From Methanothrix sp. (GTDB lineage: Archaea > Halobacteriota > Methanosarcinia > Methanotrichales > Methanotrichaceae): a stretch of DNA of 64,000 bases. The position numbers and the translations under genes were made by a program. Below are positions 63,326-64,000 of this stretch, piece by piece. How positions within the stretch are numbered: the stretch's first letter is position 1; the number at the start of each line of letters is the position of its first letter. The stretch lies in NCBI RefSeq assembly GCF_024518575.1, contig NZ_JANIHG010000004.1, positions 1-64,000 on the forward strand. Reading direction: 5' to 3'. Under the pieces are notes generated by a model. It saw only the letters and a program-made list of their open reading frames with translations, did not search any database and was not told the origin of the DNA.

Positions 63326-64000
63326 ATGGATGTGGGAGTAATAGGCGTCGGCTCGATGGGTCGCAATCATGTGCGCGTTTACTCTGAGCTGAAGGGGGTG
63401 GAGAACCTCTACGTCTACGATTCTGTGGAGAAAAACGCTGAGGCTGCGAGGGAGTATGCGACGATATGCCGCAGCATCGATGAGCTTCTCGATGCATCTG
63501 AGGCCGTCTCCATCTGTGTCCCCACAAAGTATCATTACGATGTTGCCATGCGTGTGATAGAGGCAGGAGTCCACTGTCTCATAGAGAAGCCAATGACGCT
63601 CAAGTTAGATGAAGCGGATGCGCTTTTAAGTGCAATTCGTGATAAGGATCTGGTGGTGGGCGTCGGGCACATCGAGCGCTTCAATCCGATAGTGAAGGAG
63701 ATTAAAAGGATAATCACGTCGCCCGTATATGTTGAGATAAAGAGGCACAATCCCAGCTCGTCGAGGATCACCGATTCATCGGTCGTCGAGGACCTGATGA
63801 TCCACGATATCGATATAGTCTTCAACGTGCTCTTCCCGGAAAGGGAGGATTACAGTATAAGCAGCGCTGGCACGAGGAACGTATGCGAGGCACTGATACG
63901 ATTCGGCTCGTCGATTGTCTCCCTGTCAGCGAGCCGCATGTCCTCTAAGAAATTCAGGACTTTCTACGTCGAGGAGGAGGGTGTGACAACAGAGGGCGAC
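63326..64000 (+). CDS. Gfo/Idh/MocA-family oxidoreductase (partial, runs off the window)
   Basis: The first 225 residues of an NAD(P)-dependent sugar dehydrogenase. The Rossmann motif GVIGVGSMGRNH is at the start, the catalytic-lysine motif EKPMTL is near residue 92, and GHIERFNP and MIHDIDIVF follow. It starts 4 nt after the aminotransferase stop, so the two form one operon. Members paired with DegT enzymes oxidise C3 of UDP-GlcNAc-type sugars before amination, which suits surface-glycan or S-layer sugar synthesis. The 3' end lies outside the window. Confidence 0.88.
   Translation, partial: MDVGVIGVGSMGRNHVRVYSELKGVENLYVYDSVEKNAEAAREYATICRSIDELLDASEAVSICVPTKYHYDVAMRVIEAGVHCLIEKPMTLKLDEADALLSAIRDKDLVVGVGHIERFNPIVKEIKRIITSPVYVEIKRHNPSSSRITDSSVVEDLMIHDIDIVFNVLFPEREDYSISSAGTRNVCEALIRFGSSIVSLSASRMSSKKFRTFYVEEEGVTTEGD

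Overview
The window is methanogen DNA from a strictly aceticlastic archaeon, most likely Methanothrix (Methanosaeta) thermoacetophila/thermophila or a close relative. The grounds are: three AMP-forming acetyl-CoA synthetase genes in tandem (21.3-28.0 kb), membrane heterodisulfide reductase hdrE-hdrD (15.1-17.2 kb), a formylmethanofuran dehydrogenase fwdB-fwdD pair (18.5-20.1 kb), a methanopterin-pathway fusion gene (39.4-40.9 kb), archaeal RadB, Tfx and UPF0212, and archaeal signals. The signals include GGTGATC-type ribosome sites, many GTG/TTG starts, and TATA boxes about 25 nt before the start codon in apparently leaderless genes. The species name is inference.

Layout. 0-8 kb: thiol-redox and metal handling, mostly on the minus strand (a pyridine nucleotide-disulfide oxidoreductase; SHOCT membrane protein-CopA-YHS; glutaredoxin + ferredoxin:disulfide reductase-rubredoxin; thioredoxin-CcdA fusion; ArsR regulator + UPF0718 permease). 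8-15 kb: small proteins, an MBL hydrolase, a UbiD decarboxylase, a tail-anchored TPR protein, a ThiS-like protein and a regulator. 15-28 kb: energy metabolism (HdrED, FwdBD with a ferredoxin-like protein, ArgF, tRNA-Leu, three Acs). 28-34 kb: an operon of a MoxR-like ATPase, a GXGXG beta-helix protein and a VWA protein, then a deoxyhypusine synthase-like gene. 34-37 kb: Tfx regulator with tungstate ABC transporter TupABC. 37-44 kb: PheA, HMG-CoA reductase, chorismate lyase/beta-RFAP synthase fusion, M42 peptidase, HisS, two DUF131 proteins. 44-52 kb: Mg P-type ATPase, IleS, DUF151 nuclease, RNase Z, RadB. 52-64 kb: UPF0212, amphi-Trp protein, universal stress protein, radical SAM enzyme, PdxST, an FtsX-type permease pair, MFS transporter, and the start of a sugar-nucleotide cluster that runs off the window.

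How it fits together. Acetate is activated by Acs. HdrED is the terminal CoM-S-S-CoB reductase. FwdBD needs tungsten or molybdenum pterin, and the Tup transporter with its Tfx regulator would supply and sense the metal. HMG-CoA reductase and a UbiD enzyme fit the archaeal mevalonate route to lipids. The fusion gene makes an early methanopterin precursor.

The most notable non-gene signal is a family of 116-bp MITE-like elements with TGCTGTGTTGAATAAT termini. There are five copies, each flanked by an 8-bp direct repeat (four perfect, one 7/8), plus a sixth of 118 bp with the same ends, a different core and its own perfect 8-bp duplication. Four of the six lie between 53 and 62 kb. No matching transposase is in the window. 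A relic of an IS200/IS605-type 3' end lies at 57.8-58.0 kb, and a second unrelated repeat pair is at 13.2 and 33.8 kb. I saw no CRISPR array or rRNA. The best candidate for an undescribed system is the MoxR-GXGXG-VWA operon, whose ATPase has altered Walker motifs and an inserted cysteine cluster.
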